This document shows positions 42,024-51,749 of a stretch of 64,000 nt of DNA, piece by piece. The DNA is taken from positions 1 through 64,000 of the forward strand of contig JABHBK010000027.1 in NCBI GenBank assembly GCA_018673915.1, read 5' to 3'. Source of the stretch: Nitrospina sp. (lineage in GTDB: Bacteria; Nitrospinota; Nitrospinia; Nitrospinales; VA-1). The notes beneath the pieces are model-generated. The model ran no database searches. It worked only from the letters and a program-made list of their open reading frames with translations, and had not been told where the DNA came from. The first letter of the stretch is position 1, and each line of letters opens with the position of its first letter. Both the position numbers and the translations under genes were made by a program.

Positions 42024-42333
42024 TGGAGTTAATAAGCTTGCAAAGAGCTGGCTCCATGTTTCCTCTAAAGATTTATGGATGGCAATTTCGATCTCCATCC
42101 TGTTCATGCTTGGGGCGTTGGCCTTGGTTTGGCCCAATGTCAAGAAAATCAAACTGGCCTATGAATATCAAGATCTGGCCAGGGAACATAGAGTACTGCT
42201 GAAAGAAAACCGCCTGCTCAATCTTGAACGCGAAAGCCTGAGATCCCTGGACCGCGTTCATCGCCTCGCAAAAAGCGAAGTTGGAATGAAAGAGCCCGGT
42301 GTAGGTAAAATTATCACCATTTTCCTGAAATAA
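42016..42333 (+). CDS. ftsL: Cell division protein FtsL
   Basis: 105 aa. A short cytoplasmic N-terminus is followed by one transmembrane helix at about 22-41 (MAISISILFMLGALALVW) and a periplasmic leucine-zipper-like coiled coil (LAREHRVLLKENRLLNLERE). This is the bitopic divisome layout. It pairs with FtsB and FtsQ to activate FtsW-FtsI. Sequence identity in this family is low, so the call rests on position between rsmH and ftsI and on topology. Confidence 0.88.
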   Translation: MFDGVNKLAKSWLHVSSKDLWMAISISILFMLGALALVWPNVKKIKLAYEYQDLAREHRVLLKENRLLNLERESLRSLDRVHRLAKSEVGMKEPGVGKIITIFLK

Positions 42334-42338
42334 CAGTC

Positions 42339-44084
42339 ATGGCAAAACAAAATAAACAGACCGCGGGAACGTTTAGAGACGGGATTGAAGGCCGGATAAA
42401 GGTCGTCTCCGTATTGCTTTTCCTGTTTGGAGCGGCATTGATTGCGCGGCTCGCTTTTCTGCAGATCATTCAGCATGACACTTTAGTGGCTAAATCTGAA
42501 AAACAGTATCTGAGTACAGTCAAAACACATTTCGGACGAGGAATTATCTACGACCGAAATCTAAACGAACTCGCGCGTAATGTGGAAACGGAATCGGTTT
42601 ATATAAATCCCTCGGAAATATTTGATAGAAAAGCCACCGCCCGCATCCTTTCGGCAACGCTGAAGTTGGACCCTGATCAAGTACGTAAAAAAATTTCTTC
42701 TAAAAAACATTTTGTATGGATCAAGCGGAAGAGCCCTCTCCATGAAGTTGCGGAGCTGAAAAAATCCGGTTTATCTGGCGTGGGGTATGTATCCGAACAG
42801 AAAAGGTTTTATCCTAAACGAGAGCTTGCCGCTAGCGTTCTGGGGTTTGTTGGAATGGACAATCAGGGTCTTGCCGGTATCGAGCATGCCTATCAGGCTA
42901 AGCTGAAAGGCGCCACCTTTAGGCAGGTAATGGAGCGCGATGCGCGTGGGAGAAATATTCAACCTGTCGAGGGACTGCGCAACTCCAACCTCAGGAATTA
43001 TGACTTGGCTCTTACTTTGGATGAGGTCATCCAGTTCACCACTGAATACCATTTAAAAAAACAGGTCGAGCATTTTAAAGCGGACTCCGGAATGGCCGTG
43101 GTCATGAATCCTCATACAGGGGAAATTTATGCGATGGCCAACGTTCCGCAATTTAACCCAAACCGCTACGGGGCTTTTCCTCAGCAAGTCTGGAAAAATA
43201 ATATCATTGCCAGCTCCTACGAGCCCGGATCAATTTTTAAACCCATTGTTGCTGCCGCAGCCTTGGACAAAGGATTAGCAAGGCCGCAAGATATTTTCTT
43301 TTGTGAGAATGGGAAAATGGAAATTGGGAATGTCCATATCGGGGAAGCTTCAGATCATAAATTTGGCTGGCTGACCATGCGCGACATCATTGCCAAGTCG
43401 AGCAATATCGGAGCGATCAAAATTGCCCAACAGGTTGGTAGAGAACCCTTTTACGAGTACATCCGAAAATTCGGGTTTGGTGAAAAGTCCGGCTTATCGC
43501 TTCCAGGTGAATCCAAAGGGCAGCTCAAAGAGCAGAAGGCCTGGAACAAGCTATCCCTCGCTTCAATTTCTTTTGGGCATGAGATCGCCGTGACCCCTAT
43601 ACAAATGGTCAGTGCTTTGGCGGCAATTGCCAACGGCGGAAATCTTATGGAACCTCGTATCACCCATTCGCTGATTAAAGATGGGCGTGTAATTGAACAA
43701 TTTAAGCCTGAAAAAATCCGGCGGGTTATTTCCGAAAAAACCAGTCGTCAATTGGTCGAAATTCTCAAATCGGTTGTGAAAACTGGTACCGGGAAAAAGG
43801 CGGCGCTGGAAGGAATTGATGTGGCGGGCAAAACAGGGACAGCTCAAAAATATAACACAAAAACTCAGTCCTACTCCAAAACAGAATTTATTTCTTCTTT
43901 TATTGGTTTCGCTCCGGCGGATTCACCGCGCCTTGTAATTTTAGTGATGATCGATAATCCCAAGGGATTGCATTGGGGAAGTGTTGTGGCGGCACCCGTA
44001 TTCCGGGAAATTGCAAAAAAGGCGTTACGTTATTTAAACGTTCCGTCAAGTAAAGAACGTGTTTTTATTCTCGATCGAGCCTGA
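42339..44084 (+). CDS. ftsI: Division-specific penicillin-binding protein FtsI (PBP3)
   Basis: 581 aa. An N-terminal transmembrane helix (VLLFLFGAALIARLAFLQI) is followed by the class B PBP dimerisation region (RGIIYDRNLNELA). The transpeptidase domain has SxxK in EPGSIFKP, SSN in AKSSNIGA and KTG in GKTGTAQKY. It cross-links septal peptidoglycan in the periplasm with FtsW. The start lies five bases after ftsL, and its TGA overlaps the murE ATG. Confidence 0.95.
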   Translation: MAKQNKQTAGTFRDGIEGRIKVVSVLLFLFGAALIARLAFLQIIQHDTLVAKSEKQYLSTVKTHFGRGIIYDRNLNELARNVETESVYINPSEIFDRKATARILSATLKLDPDQVRKKISSKKHFVWIKRKSPLHEVAELKKSGLSGVGYVSEQKRFYPKRELAASVLGFVGMDNQGLAGIEHAYQAKLKGATFRQVMERDARGRNIQPVEGLRNSNLRNYDLALTLDEVIQFTTEYHLKKQVEHFKADSGMAVVMNPHTGEIYAMANVPQFNPNRYGAFPQQVWKNNIIASSYEPGSIFKPIVAAAALDKGLARPQDIFFCENGKMEIGNVHIGEASDHKFGWLTMRDIIAKSSNIGAIKIAQQVGREPFYEYIRKFGFGEKSGLSLPGESKGQLKEQKAWNKLSLASISFGHEIAVTPIQMVSALAAIANGGNLMEPRITHSLIKDGRVIEQFKPEKIRRVISEKTSRQLVEILKSVVKTGTGKKAALEGIDVAGKTGTAQKYNTKTQSYSKTEFISSFIGFAPADSPRLVILVMIDNPKGLHWGSVVAAPVFREIAKKALRYLNVPSSKERVFILDRA

Positions 44085-45646
44085 TGGAACCAACGAGTTC
44101 AATAAAATGGCTGACCTTTCCTGAAAGTGGTTACTTAAACGTGACGGATAATACTGGACAAAAACTATCGCATTTAATCCTGGGTTTGCCCATCAATAAT
44201 ATTTTGGGAACCATGGACCGGGCTATTCGCGAAATCGTCTACGATTCAAGAAAAGTTGAGCCCGGCAGCTTGTTTGCCGCCATTCCTGGAGGCAACTGGG
44301 ATGGAAGTGAATTCATTAAAGATGCTATTGCCAAAGGAGCATCGGCGTTTATTACTCAAACACCTCTTGATTCTCTAAGTGGGCTTGGTTTGGGGTCGCG
44401 TGATGTGACAGCCCTGTGTGTCGAAGATTCCCGAAAAGCGCTTTCAATTGCCAGTGCTAATTTCTACCAACGTCCGTCAGAGCGCATTGCCTTAACGGGT
44501 ATTACCGGTACAAACGGGAAAACTACAACCGCCTATATTCTTGAGGCCGTATTCAGGGCTAAAGATGTTCGGACAGGAGTTATCGGCACCATCAATTATC
44601 ATTACGATAACAAAGTTATTCCGGCGACGGTCACTACCCCTGAGTCCTTGGACTTAAACCGAATGCTCCAGGAAATGATTGAGGGACAAGTTGAAAATTG
44701 TTTTCTGGAGGTTTCTTCTCATGCCCTCCACCAAAGCCGTGTTCATGGCATGCATTTTAAGGCGGGCATTTTCACCAACCTGAGTCGCGACCATTTGGAT
44801 TTTCATGGCGATATAGACCACTACAAAAATGCCAAGAAAAAACTTTTTTTGGACAATCATGTCGAGCATCCAATTTTCAACATCGATGACTCGGTCGGGC
44901 AAGAGTTTGCTGAGGAATTTAAAGCGGGTTCCTTAACCACTGGCATTGACAGCAATGCGGATTTTAAAGCTGAAAATATTGTTCTCGCTAAATCGGGTTG
45001 CAAATTTAGCCTGAAAACTCCTTTTGGTACGGGAGAGATCCATTCCAATCTTCTTGGGCGGCACAATGTGCACAACCTCCTCTCTGCTGGAGCGGGCGCT
45101 ATGATTCAGGGTGTCTCCCTGGAAAAGGTTCAAGAAGCGTTTCATCATATTCACCCTATTCCAGGTCGATTCGAACAAATTGACAATAACCATGGGTTTT
45201 CCGTGCTGGTGGATTACGCTCATACGGATGATGCGCTCTCCAACGCGATTTCTGCGGCAAAAGATTTTACGGAGGGACGGTTAATTGTGGTGTTTGGTTG
45301 TGGCGGTGACAGGGATAAGGGGAAAAGAAAAGCTATGGGGCGAACTGTATTAAGTGAAGCGGATTTTTCTATCATCACCTCTGACAACCCGCGAACAGAA
45401 GACCCTGAGCAAATCATTGGTGACATCCTTCAGGGTGTTCCTGCCTCTGCCGGTGAGGGTGATGATTACGTAGTAATCATCAATCGAGAGGATGCCATTG
45501 AATTTGCCATTCTAAATGCTGGCAAAAATGATTTGGTTCTTATTGCGGGAAAAGGTCATGAGAATTATCAGGTTCTGGGAACGCAAACCATTCACTTTGA
45601 TGATCGAGAGATCGCTCGATCTGCTTTAAGAAAGCGAAACCACTAA
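44084..45646 (+). CDS. murE: UDP-MurNAc-tripeptide synthetase MurE, meso-DAP type
   Basis: 520 aa. VYDSRKVEPGSLFAAIPG marks the N-terminal UDP-binding domain. ATP-binding GITGTNGKTTTAY follows, and the C-terminal domain has SDNPRTEDP, the DNPR motif that selects meso-diaminopimelate in Gram-negative enzymes. It adds the third residue of the stem peptide in the cytoplasm. The first about 35 residues are an unusual extension. It is coupled to ftsI (TGATG) and murF (TAATG). Confidence 0.95.
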   Translation: MEPTSSIKWLTFPESGYLNVTDNTGQKLSHLILGLPINNILGTMDRAIREIVYDSRKVEPGSLFAAIPGGNWDGSEFIKDAIAKGASAFITQTPLDSLSGLGLGSRDVTALCVEDSRKALSIASANFYQRPSERIALTGITGTNGKTTTAYILEAVFRAKDVRTGVIGTINYHYDNKVIPATVTTPESLDLNRMLQEMIEGQVENCFLEVSSHALHQSRVHGMHFKAGIFTNLSRDHLDFHGDIDHYKNAKKKLFLDNHVEHPIFNIDDSVGQEFAEEFKAGSLTTGIDSNADFKAENIVLAKSGCKFSLKTPFGTGEIHSNLLGRHNVHNLLSAGAGAMIQGVSLEKVQEAFHHIHPIPGRFEQIDNNHGFSVLVDYAHTDDALSNAISAAKDFTEGRLIVVFGCGGDRDKGKRKAMGRTVLSEADFSIITSDNPRTEDPEQIIGDILQGVPASAGEGDDYVVIINREDAIEFAILNAGKNDLVLIAGKGHENYQVLGTQTIHFDDREIARSALRKRNH

Positions 45647-47046
45647 TGGAAGGTCAGGCAAAAGATTGCATCCATGCTGTTGAAGGGCAGCTCCTTCAAG
45701 GAAACCCTGATTATTTGTTTCGGGGAGTGTCTATAAATTCCCGGACGGTCTCAAAGGGAGAATTATTCGTTTGCGTTAAAGGAGAGCGCTTTGATGGGCA
45801 TGATTTCCTGGCTGATGTCATTTCCAGGGAGGCTGCTGGAATTATTCTTTCTGACCCAAATTTATTACCGGACAAAGGCAGCCAAGCTATAAAAAACCTT
45901 TTTGTGATTCAAGTTCCTGACACGCTTAAGGCCTTGCAGGATTTAGCAAGCTTCCAGAGAAAACGTTTTCCGTTCAAGGTCGTTGCCGTTACTGGCACAA
46001 ATGGAAAATCTACCACTAAGGAAATGATCGCTTCAATATTGGAAACCAAATTCACGACTTTGAAGACTCAAGGTAACCTGAACAACCATATAGGCCTACC
46101 TCTAACCCTTCTGAAGAGAGAACCTTCGCAAGAAGTGGGTGTTCTTGAAATGGGCATGAGCGCAGCGGGTGAGATTAAAAGGCTTGCCGAGATCGCGCAA
46201 CCGGATATTGGCATTATCACCAATATATCTGAAGGGCATCTGGTGCAATTGAAGAGTCTTAAGAATATTCAATCTGCAAAGGGAGAGCTATTTGATTCGT
46301 TGACAAAAGAAGGTACGGCCATTGTCAACGCCGACGACCCGCTAGTTTTAGAGCTGGCTCAGTCGCTTCGCGCCAAGACCGTTACTTTTGGCATAGACCA
46401 GCCCGCAGATGTGCGAGCAAGTGAAATAGAAAGCAAAGATAACCTGGGGTTTCGATTCAAAGTCAAACTTTTCGACAAAACTCTCTTCGTTCATCTTCCG
46501 TATCTTGGTTACTGCAATATTTATAACACGCTGGCGGCCTTGGCAACCGGGTACTCTCTGGGAATCCAGGAAGATGCAATGACTCGTGGGCTAGAGAATT
46601 ACCAACGCATGTCTCAACGTAACGAACTAACACAGCATAACGGAATTGATCTCATTAATGATTCATACAATGCAAATCCCCGATCCATGACTGAGGCATT
46701 AAAAACACTGGACAACTTCAAAACTCAGGGTCGGCGAATTTTTGTTATCGGGGACATGCTGGAACTGGGAGACCTCTCCATACCTGCGCATGAAACTTTG
46801 GGTGAGGAAATCTCCCGATCAAAAGCAAACATTCTGATCGCAGTAGGAAAGCTAGCAAGCTTGTCCGCAAGAAGAGCTCAAGCTCTTGCGGGAGAAAAAA
46901 TTCAAGTCCTGGAGCTCAATGAACATCAGGAAGCGGCAGACTATTTAATCCGGGAGGCTAAGGGCGGAGATTGTGTGATGTTCAAAGGCTCACGAGGAGC
47001 TGCTATGGAAAAAATATTACAAATTTTTAGCGCAAATAAAAACTAA
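45646..47046 (+). CDS. murF: UDP-MurNAc-pentapeptide synthetase MurF
   Basis: 466 aa. SINSRTVSKGELFVCVKGERFDGH is the UDP-binding domain. VAVTGTNGKSTTKEMIAS is the ATP loop. NLNNHIGLPLTLL and INDSYNANPRSM, which matches the family DxYNANP signature, follow. It adds D-Ala-D-Ala to the tripeptide. The ATG shares its A with the murE TAA. Confidence 0.96.
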   Translation: MEGQAKDCIHAVEGQLLQGNPDYLFRGVSINSRTVSKGELFVCVKGERFDGHDFLADVISREAAGIILSDPNLLPDKGSQAIKNLFVIQVPDTLKALQDLASFQRKRFPFKVVAVTGTNGKSTTKEMIASILETKFTTLKTQGNLNNHIGLPLTLLKREPSQEVGVLEMGMSAAGEIKRLAEIAQPDIGIITNISEGHLVQLKSLKNIQSAKGELFDSLTKEGTAIVNADDPLVLELAQSLRAKTVTFGIDQPADVRASEIESKDNLGFRFKVKLFDKTLFVHLPYLGYCNIYNTLAALATGYSLGIQEDAMTRGLENYQRMSQRNELTQHNGIDLINDSYNANPRSMTEALKTLDNFKTQGRRIFVIGDMLELGDLSIPAHETLGEEISRSKANILIAVGKLASLSARRAQALAGEKIQVLELNEHQEAADYLIREAKGGDCVMFKGSRGAAMEKILQIFSANKN

Positions 47047-47048
47047 TT

Positions 47049-48134
47049 ATGTTCTATCACTTTTTTTATCCGCTCAGTTCGGATTATTCAATATTCAACG
47101 TCTTTAAGTACATCACCTTCCGGTCTGCCTATTCCGGGGTGACGGCTTTAATATTGAGTCTTGTGTTGGGTAGCCTGATGATTCGTATTTTACAAAAATT
47201 TGAGATACAGGAAAAAATTCGAAGTGATGGCCCGCAACATCACAGTTCCAAGTCTGGGACTCCAACGATGGGCGGACTGCTTATTTTGGCTACGTTCGGG
47301 TGCTCTACCCTGCTCTGGGCTGACTTGAGCAACCATTATATCTGGGTAGTTCTGATTTCTGCTCTTGGCTTTGGAGCTATCGGACTTCGTGACGATATCT
47401 TGAAATTAAGACGGGGGAAAGGCATCTCCGCAAAAGAAAAGATTTTGCTTCAGGTGATGCTGAGTTTAGCGATTGGAATTTATTTGCTGTATTTCGATCC
47501 AACACGCACAGAATATGCCACACGCTTATCTGTTCCTTTCTTTAAAAGCTTTCAACCAGACTTGGGGTTTGGATACCTGGTTTTCATTGTTTTTATAATG
47601 GTAGGAACTTCCAACGCCGTCAATCTGACTGATGGGCTAGATGGCTTGGCGATTGGCCCCATCATCATCGCCACTCTTACTTACACCGGAATCGTTTATA
47701 TCTGTGGTCATTTCAATTTTGCAGAATACCTTCGTATTCAGTTCATCAAAGACGCGGGAGAAGTTGCTGTAGCTAGCTCTGCCGTTCTTGGGGCAAGCCT
47801 GGGTTTCCTTTGGTTTAACTCTTATCCCGCGCAGATATTTATGGGCGATGTCGGGTCCTTATCTTTAGGGGGACTACTCGGCACCATTGCGGTGATCGTT
47901 AAGCATGAACTTCTGCTGATTCTTGTAGGTGGTATTTTTGTGATAGAGGCGTTGTCCGTCATCATCCAGGTCGGTTATTTCAAATACACGGGTGGAAAAC
48001 GTTTTTTTAAAATGGCTCCGCTTCATCATCATTTTGAAGAGCTGGGTTGGTCAGAGCCTAAGGTCATTGTGCGGTTTTGGATCGTTGCAGTGGTTTTAGC
48101 CATGATCAGTCTCAGCACCTTAAAGCTCAGATGA
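47049..48134 (+). CDS. mraY: Phospho-MurNAc-pentapeptide translocase MraY
   Basis: 361 aa, about ten transmembrane helices. Signature blocks are HHSSKSGTPTMGGLL, the aspartate pair in GLRDDILKL, VNLTDGLDGLAIGP, IFMGDVGSLSLGG and MAPLHHHFEELGW. It transfers phospho-MurNAc-pentapeptide to undecaprenyl phosphate to give lipid I. The start is two bases after murF, and its TGA overlaps the murD ATG. Confidence 0.97.
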   Translation: MFYHFFYPLSSDYSIFNVFKYITFRSAYSGVTALILSLVLGSLMIRILQKFEIQEKIRSDGPQHHSSKSGTPTMGGLLILATFGCSTLLWADLSNHYIWVVLISALGFGAIGLRDDILKLRRGKGISAKEKILLQVMLSLAIGIYLLYFDPTRTEYATRLSVPFFKSFQPDLGFGYLVFIVFIMVGTSNAVNLTDGLDGLAIGPIIIATLTYTGIVYICGHFNFAEYLRIQFIKDAGEVAVASSAVLGASLGFLWFNSYPAQIFMGDVGSLSLGGLLGTIAVIVKHELLLILVGGIFVIEALSVIIQVGYFKYTGGKRFFKMAPLHHHFEELGWSEPKVIVRFWIVAVVLAMISLSTLKLR

Positions 48135-49480
48135 ATATGGAACTTAAAAATAAAAACCTATCAGTCATTGGGCTTGGCAAAACAGGGGTCGCTGTCGCTA
48201 ATTTCCTTTCTCAGCGTGGAGCATTTGTCACGGTGATGGATAGCAAACCTCGCGAACAATTATTGAAATTCGTGGAGCAGCTAAGCGAAGACGTGAATAC
48301 TAACTTCCAAAATTCTGAACCGCCATCTGATACCGAATTGATCGTATTGAGTCCGGGAGTAGATGTTCACTCTTCCTTCCTTCAAAATGCTAGTCGGGCC
48401 GGAGTTGAGATTATCAGTGAAATTGAACTGGCGAACCGGTTCAACAGCGTCCCTATCGTTGCAATAACCGGGACTAACGGCAAGTCCACCTGCACCAGCC
48501 TGACAGCTGAAATTATCAGACAGTCAGGGAAAACTGTGCACGCGGGAGGAAACCTGGGAACCCCTTTTATTTCTTTACTGGATCAGGGCAGTGCCGACTA
48601 CAGAATTCTTGAAATTTCCAGTTTTCAAATGGAAGCTACCTCGGGACTTCACCCAATAGTTTCAGTCATTCTAAATATTAGTCCTGACCACATGGATCGA
48701 CATAAAGATCTCAAAAGCTATGTTGACCTTAAAGAAAAAATATTTGCCCATCAAACTCAAGATGATTTTTTGATACTAAATCAGGATGACCCCATCACCC
48801 GTGACATGGGAAAACACAGTCGGGCAGAGCGCATATTATTCAGCACTCAAACTGAACTGGAAAAAGGAATCTTTTTACGTGAGGGTAAGATTATCGCGCG
48901 TATCCAGAATAGCGAGCAGGAAATCATATCCCTTGAGTCTCTGTCCAAAGGGCTGGTCTGGCAAATCGAAAACATCCTTCCTGGCGTTGCCACCGCTTTG
49001 CTTCTTGGTGTATCGCAAGAAACTGTTTTGCAGGTTTTGAAAAACTTTGAAGGTCTTGAGCATCGCCTGGAATGGGTCCGTACTTTAAACGGTGTAGATT
49101 TCGTCAATGATTCCAAGGGGACTAACGTAGGGTCTGTTTGCAAATCATTAAACACTTTTGATCGTCCCATCATTCTGATAGCAGGAGGAAAAGATAAAGA
49201 GACAGATTTTTCTCCCTTAAAAAACATAATTAAAGAAAAAGTCAAACATCTCATCCTCATTGGTGAAACCCGTAGCAAGTTTAAAGCAATTCTGAACGGC
49301 TCCTTTGGTTATGAGGAAAGCGATAGCCTTGAAGAAGCTGTATATCTGGCAAAAGCGAAAGCTCAATATGGCGATGTCGTTCTACTTTCCCCTGCATGCG
49401 CAAGCTTTGACATGTTTAAAGATTTTGAAGATCGGGGAGACTGCTTCAAAACGATTGTTAATAATCTGGAAGGGCAATGA
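48131..49480 (+). CDS. murD: UDP-MurNAc-L-alanine:D-glutamate ligase MurD
   Basis: 449 aa from the ATG at 48131, which overlaps the mraY stop as ATGA; an upstream in-frame start lies inside mraY. The N-terminal Rossmann-like domain has VIGLGKTGVAVANFL. The ATP loop is AITGTNGKSTCTSL. NDSKGTNVGS and the LLSPACASFDMFKDFEDRG block confirm MurD. It is cytoplasmic and adds D-Glu. Confidence 0.96.
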   Translation: MNMELKNKNLSVIGLGKTGVAVANFLSQRGAFVTVMDSKPREQLLKFVEQLSEDVNTNFQNSEPPSDTELIVLSPGVDVHSSFLQNASRAGVEIISEIELANRFNSVPIVAITGTNGKSTCTSLTAEIIRQSGKTVHAGGNLGTPFISLLDQGSADYRILEISSFQMEATSGLHPIVSVILNISPDHMDRHKDLKSYVDLKEKIFAHQTQDDFLILNQDDPITRDMGKHSRAERILFSTQTELEKGIFLREGKIIARIQNSEQEIISLESLSKGLVWQIENILPGVATALLLGVSQETVLQVLKNFEGLEHRLEWVRTLNGVDFVNDSKGTNVGSVCKSLNTFDRPIILIAGGKDKETDFSPLKNIIKEKVKHLILIGETRSKFKAILNGSFGYEESDSLEEAVYLAKAKAQYGDVVLLSPACASFDMFKDFEDRGDCFKTIVNNLEGQ

Positions 49481-49483
49481 ATT

Positions 49484-50590
49484 TTGACTGCACATCAGGA
49501 AAAAAATGCGGATTCACTAATGGGTATCACCGTGGCTGTTCTGGTCCTGGTGGGTATCGTTATGGTTTTCAGCTCAAGCGCTGTGTACGCCTTGGAAAAA
49601 TACGGAGACTCCTACTATTTTCTCAAGCGCCAAGTGGTCTGGTGTCTTCTGGGAACAGCAGTTCTACTGGTAGTCAAAAATACGGACTATCACAAATTCC
49701 ATCAGCACACCTACCTAATCATGCTGGTAACTTTTCTACTTTTGCTTGCCGTCATGTTTCCGGAAGTAAGCAAAGAGGTGGGAGGAGCGCGAAGATGGCT
49801 GACTCTGGGCGGGCTTTCTTTTCAACCTTCGGAGCTGGCAAAGTTTACCCTGGTTCTTTTTATTGCCAAATCCCTGGTCAAAAGGGCGGACAAGTTGAGG
49901 AACTTCGCTTACGGCTATCTCCCCAACCTTGTTGTTCTAGGGTTCTTTTTCATCCCGATTTTATTTCAGCCCGATTTTGGCACCGCCATGATTATTTGCA
50001 TGGTCACATTCGCAATGCTTTTTGTTGCCGGTTTACGAAAAAAGTTTCTGTTTCTTTCGGTGCTGGCGTTGATTCCATTTATAGCATCCGCAATCCTGGG
50101 CGCAGAATACCGCACTCGAAGAATTATCTCTTTTCTAGATCCCTGGCAAGACCCTTCGAATGCCGGATTCCAGGCAATTCAGTCCTTTTACGCTTTTGGC
50201 CGGGGAGGGTATTGGGGAACGGGCTTGGGAGCAAGTCATCAGAAACTTTTTTATCTTCCAGAAGCCCACACAGATTTTATTTTTTCCGTTATTGGAGAAG
50301 AGCTGGGGTTTTTGGGAACGACAGCAATAATTATTCTTTTTTCAATATTGATCTGGAGAGGTTTCGTTACCGCTTGCAGGGCCAAAGATCCATTTGGAAC
50401 TCATTTAGCAGCCGGCCTGACTCTTTTGATCGGATTTCAAGCTTTTATCAATCTGGGAGTGACCGTGGGTCTTCTTCCAACAAAAGGATTAACTCTGCCC
50501 TTCATCAGCATGGGCGGTTCATCAATGTTAATTACCATGCTTTCAGTAGGTGTTCTTCTGAATATTTCAGAGCAGACGGTAAGACATTGA
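49484..50590 (+). CDS. ftsW: Septal peptidoglycan glycosyltransferase FtsW
   Basis: 368 aa from TTG 49484, chosen because GGAAGGG ends nine bases upstream; the first in-frame ATG (49520) has no ribosome binding site. It is a SEDS-family protein with about ten transmembrane helices. It has GGARRWLTLGGLSFQPSELAK, QPDFGTAMII, PEAHTDFIFSVIGEELGF (with the catalytic Asp of the family) and PTKGLTLPFISMGGSS. It polymerises lipid II at the septum with FtsI. A long overlapping frame on the same strand is a shadow. Confidence 0.95.
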   Translation: MTAHQEKNADSLMGITVAVLVLVGIVMVFSSSAVYALEKYGDSYYFLKRQVVWCLLGTAVLLVVKNTDYHKFHQHTYLIMLVTFLLLLAVMFPEVSKEVGGARRWLTLGGLSFQPSELAKFTLVLFIAKSLVKRADKLRNFAYGYLPNLVVLGFFFIPILFQPDFGTAMIICMVTFAMLFVAGLRKKFLFLSVLALIPFIASAILGAEYRTRRIISFLDPWQDPSNAGFQAIQSFYAFGRGGYWGTGLGASHQKLFYLPEAHTDFIFSVIGEELGFLGTTAIIILFSILIWRGFVTACRAKDPFGTHLAAGLTLLIGFQAFINLGVTVGLLPTKGLTLPFISMGGSSMLITMLSVGVLLNISEQTVRH

Positions 50591-50600
50591 CAATGACTGA

Positions 50601-51749
50601 ATGCGAAAACGAGTTGTCATAGCTGGTGGCGGTACTGGCGGCCACCTTTATCCAGGAATCGCGCTAGCAAAGGCGCTCAAGAGGCACAATATGAATATTG
50701 AAATTTCATTTGTGGGAACCCAAAAAGGTATCGAAGCAAAAGTTCTTCCTCGTGAAGGATTCGAGCTGAAAACCATTCTTTCGGCGGGATTGATCGGAAA
50801 AAAAAGCATCAGCCGTTGGATGTCCTGGGTCAAATTGCCGATAGGAACTGCCCAATCCATGTGCTTCTTGATTAGAAAACGGCCTGACCTGGTAGTAGGT
50901 GTGGGCGGATACGCTTCAGGCCCTCTCGTTCTATCAGCATGGATATTACGCATTCCCATTCTTATCCATGAGCAAAACTCAATTCCCGGCCTCACCAATA
51001 AATGGCTGGGAAAGATTGCCGACAAGGGGGCAGTTTCTTTCAAAGATTCTGCAAAATATTTTCTTAAAGAAAAGGTCGAGGTAACAGGAAACATGATTCG
51101 TGAAGAAATCTGTCAGTCACGGGAAGAAGTTTCAAGAGGTCCGCGAGGACTCTTCCGCGTACTAGTCCTGGGAGGCAGTCAGGGGGCTCACTCCATTAAT
51201 TTAGCGATGATGGACGCATTGGAGTCTCTAGCTTCCAAACGAGGAAATATTCATATCACTCATCAAACTGGAGAAAGTGATTATGAAATGGTGAAGCAAA
51301 AATATGAAGCCAGCGATCTCTCTCATGATATCAGACCTTTTATTGATGATATGGCGGAACAATATCGTAAAGCCTCCTTGGTGGTTTGTCGGGCGGGTGC
51401 CACAACCCTGGCTGAAGTAACCGCTTGCGGAAAAGTATCTGTATTAATTCCTTATCCTCATGCTGCTCATAATCACCAGGAAAAAAATGCGCAAATACTA
51501 AATTCTGCCAATGCAGGTGAATTGGTGCTCGACAGAGAATTATCAGGTCCACGTATTGCCCAATCCATAATTGGAGCTATGGAAGACCCTGAGCGACTAA
51601 AGGAAATGGAAAAGAACAGCTACCAGTTAGGCAACCGTGATGCGACAGAAAAAGTTCGTCAAATCTGCATGGAATTACTCGAAGACGCAAATGGAAAATC
51701 CGGCCGGGCCGGAAAAACGCAAGGGGAATATGTTTTGTCATGTTTTTAG
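50601..51749 (+). CDS. murG: Lipid II synthase MurG
   Basis: 382 aa. It starts with VVIAGGGTGGHLYPGIALA, the glycine-rich membrane/lipid I loop. VGVGGYASGPLVLSA, HEQNSIPGLTNKWL, VLGGSQGAHSIN and CRAGATTLAEVTACGK (UDP-GlcNAc site) follow. It adds GlcNAc to lipid I at the cytoplasmic face. The C-terminus is about 20 residues longer than usual, and the last ten bases overlap murC. Confidence 0.96.
   Translation: MRKRVVIAGGGTGGHLYPGIALAKALKRHNMNIEISFVGTQKGIEAKVLPREGFELKTILSAGLIGKKSISRWMSWVKLPIGTAQSMCFLIRKRPDLVVGVGGYASGPLVLSAWILRIPILIHEQNSIPGLTNKWLGKIADKGAVSFKDSAKYFLKEKVEVTGNMIREEICQSREEVSRGPRGLFRVLVLGGSQGAHSINLAMMDALESLASKRGNIHITHQTGESDYEMVKQKYEASDLSHDIRPFIDDMAEQYRKASLVVCRAGATTLAEVTACGKVSVLIPYPHAAHNHQEKNAQILNSANAGELVLDRELSGPRIAQSIIGAMEDPERLKEMEKNSYQLGNRDATEKVRQICMELLEDANGKSGRAGKTQGEYVLSCF

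Noticed and set aside
49477-50622. A 381-codon open frame on the plus strand overlapping ftsW
   Set aside because: It is a shadow frame: composition is dominated by Arg, Ser, Phe and Gly with no domain. The overlapping ftsW frame has all SEDS motifs, and the ATG merely overlaps the murD stop.
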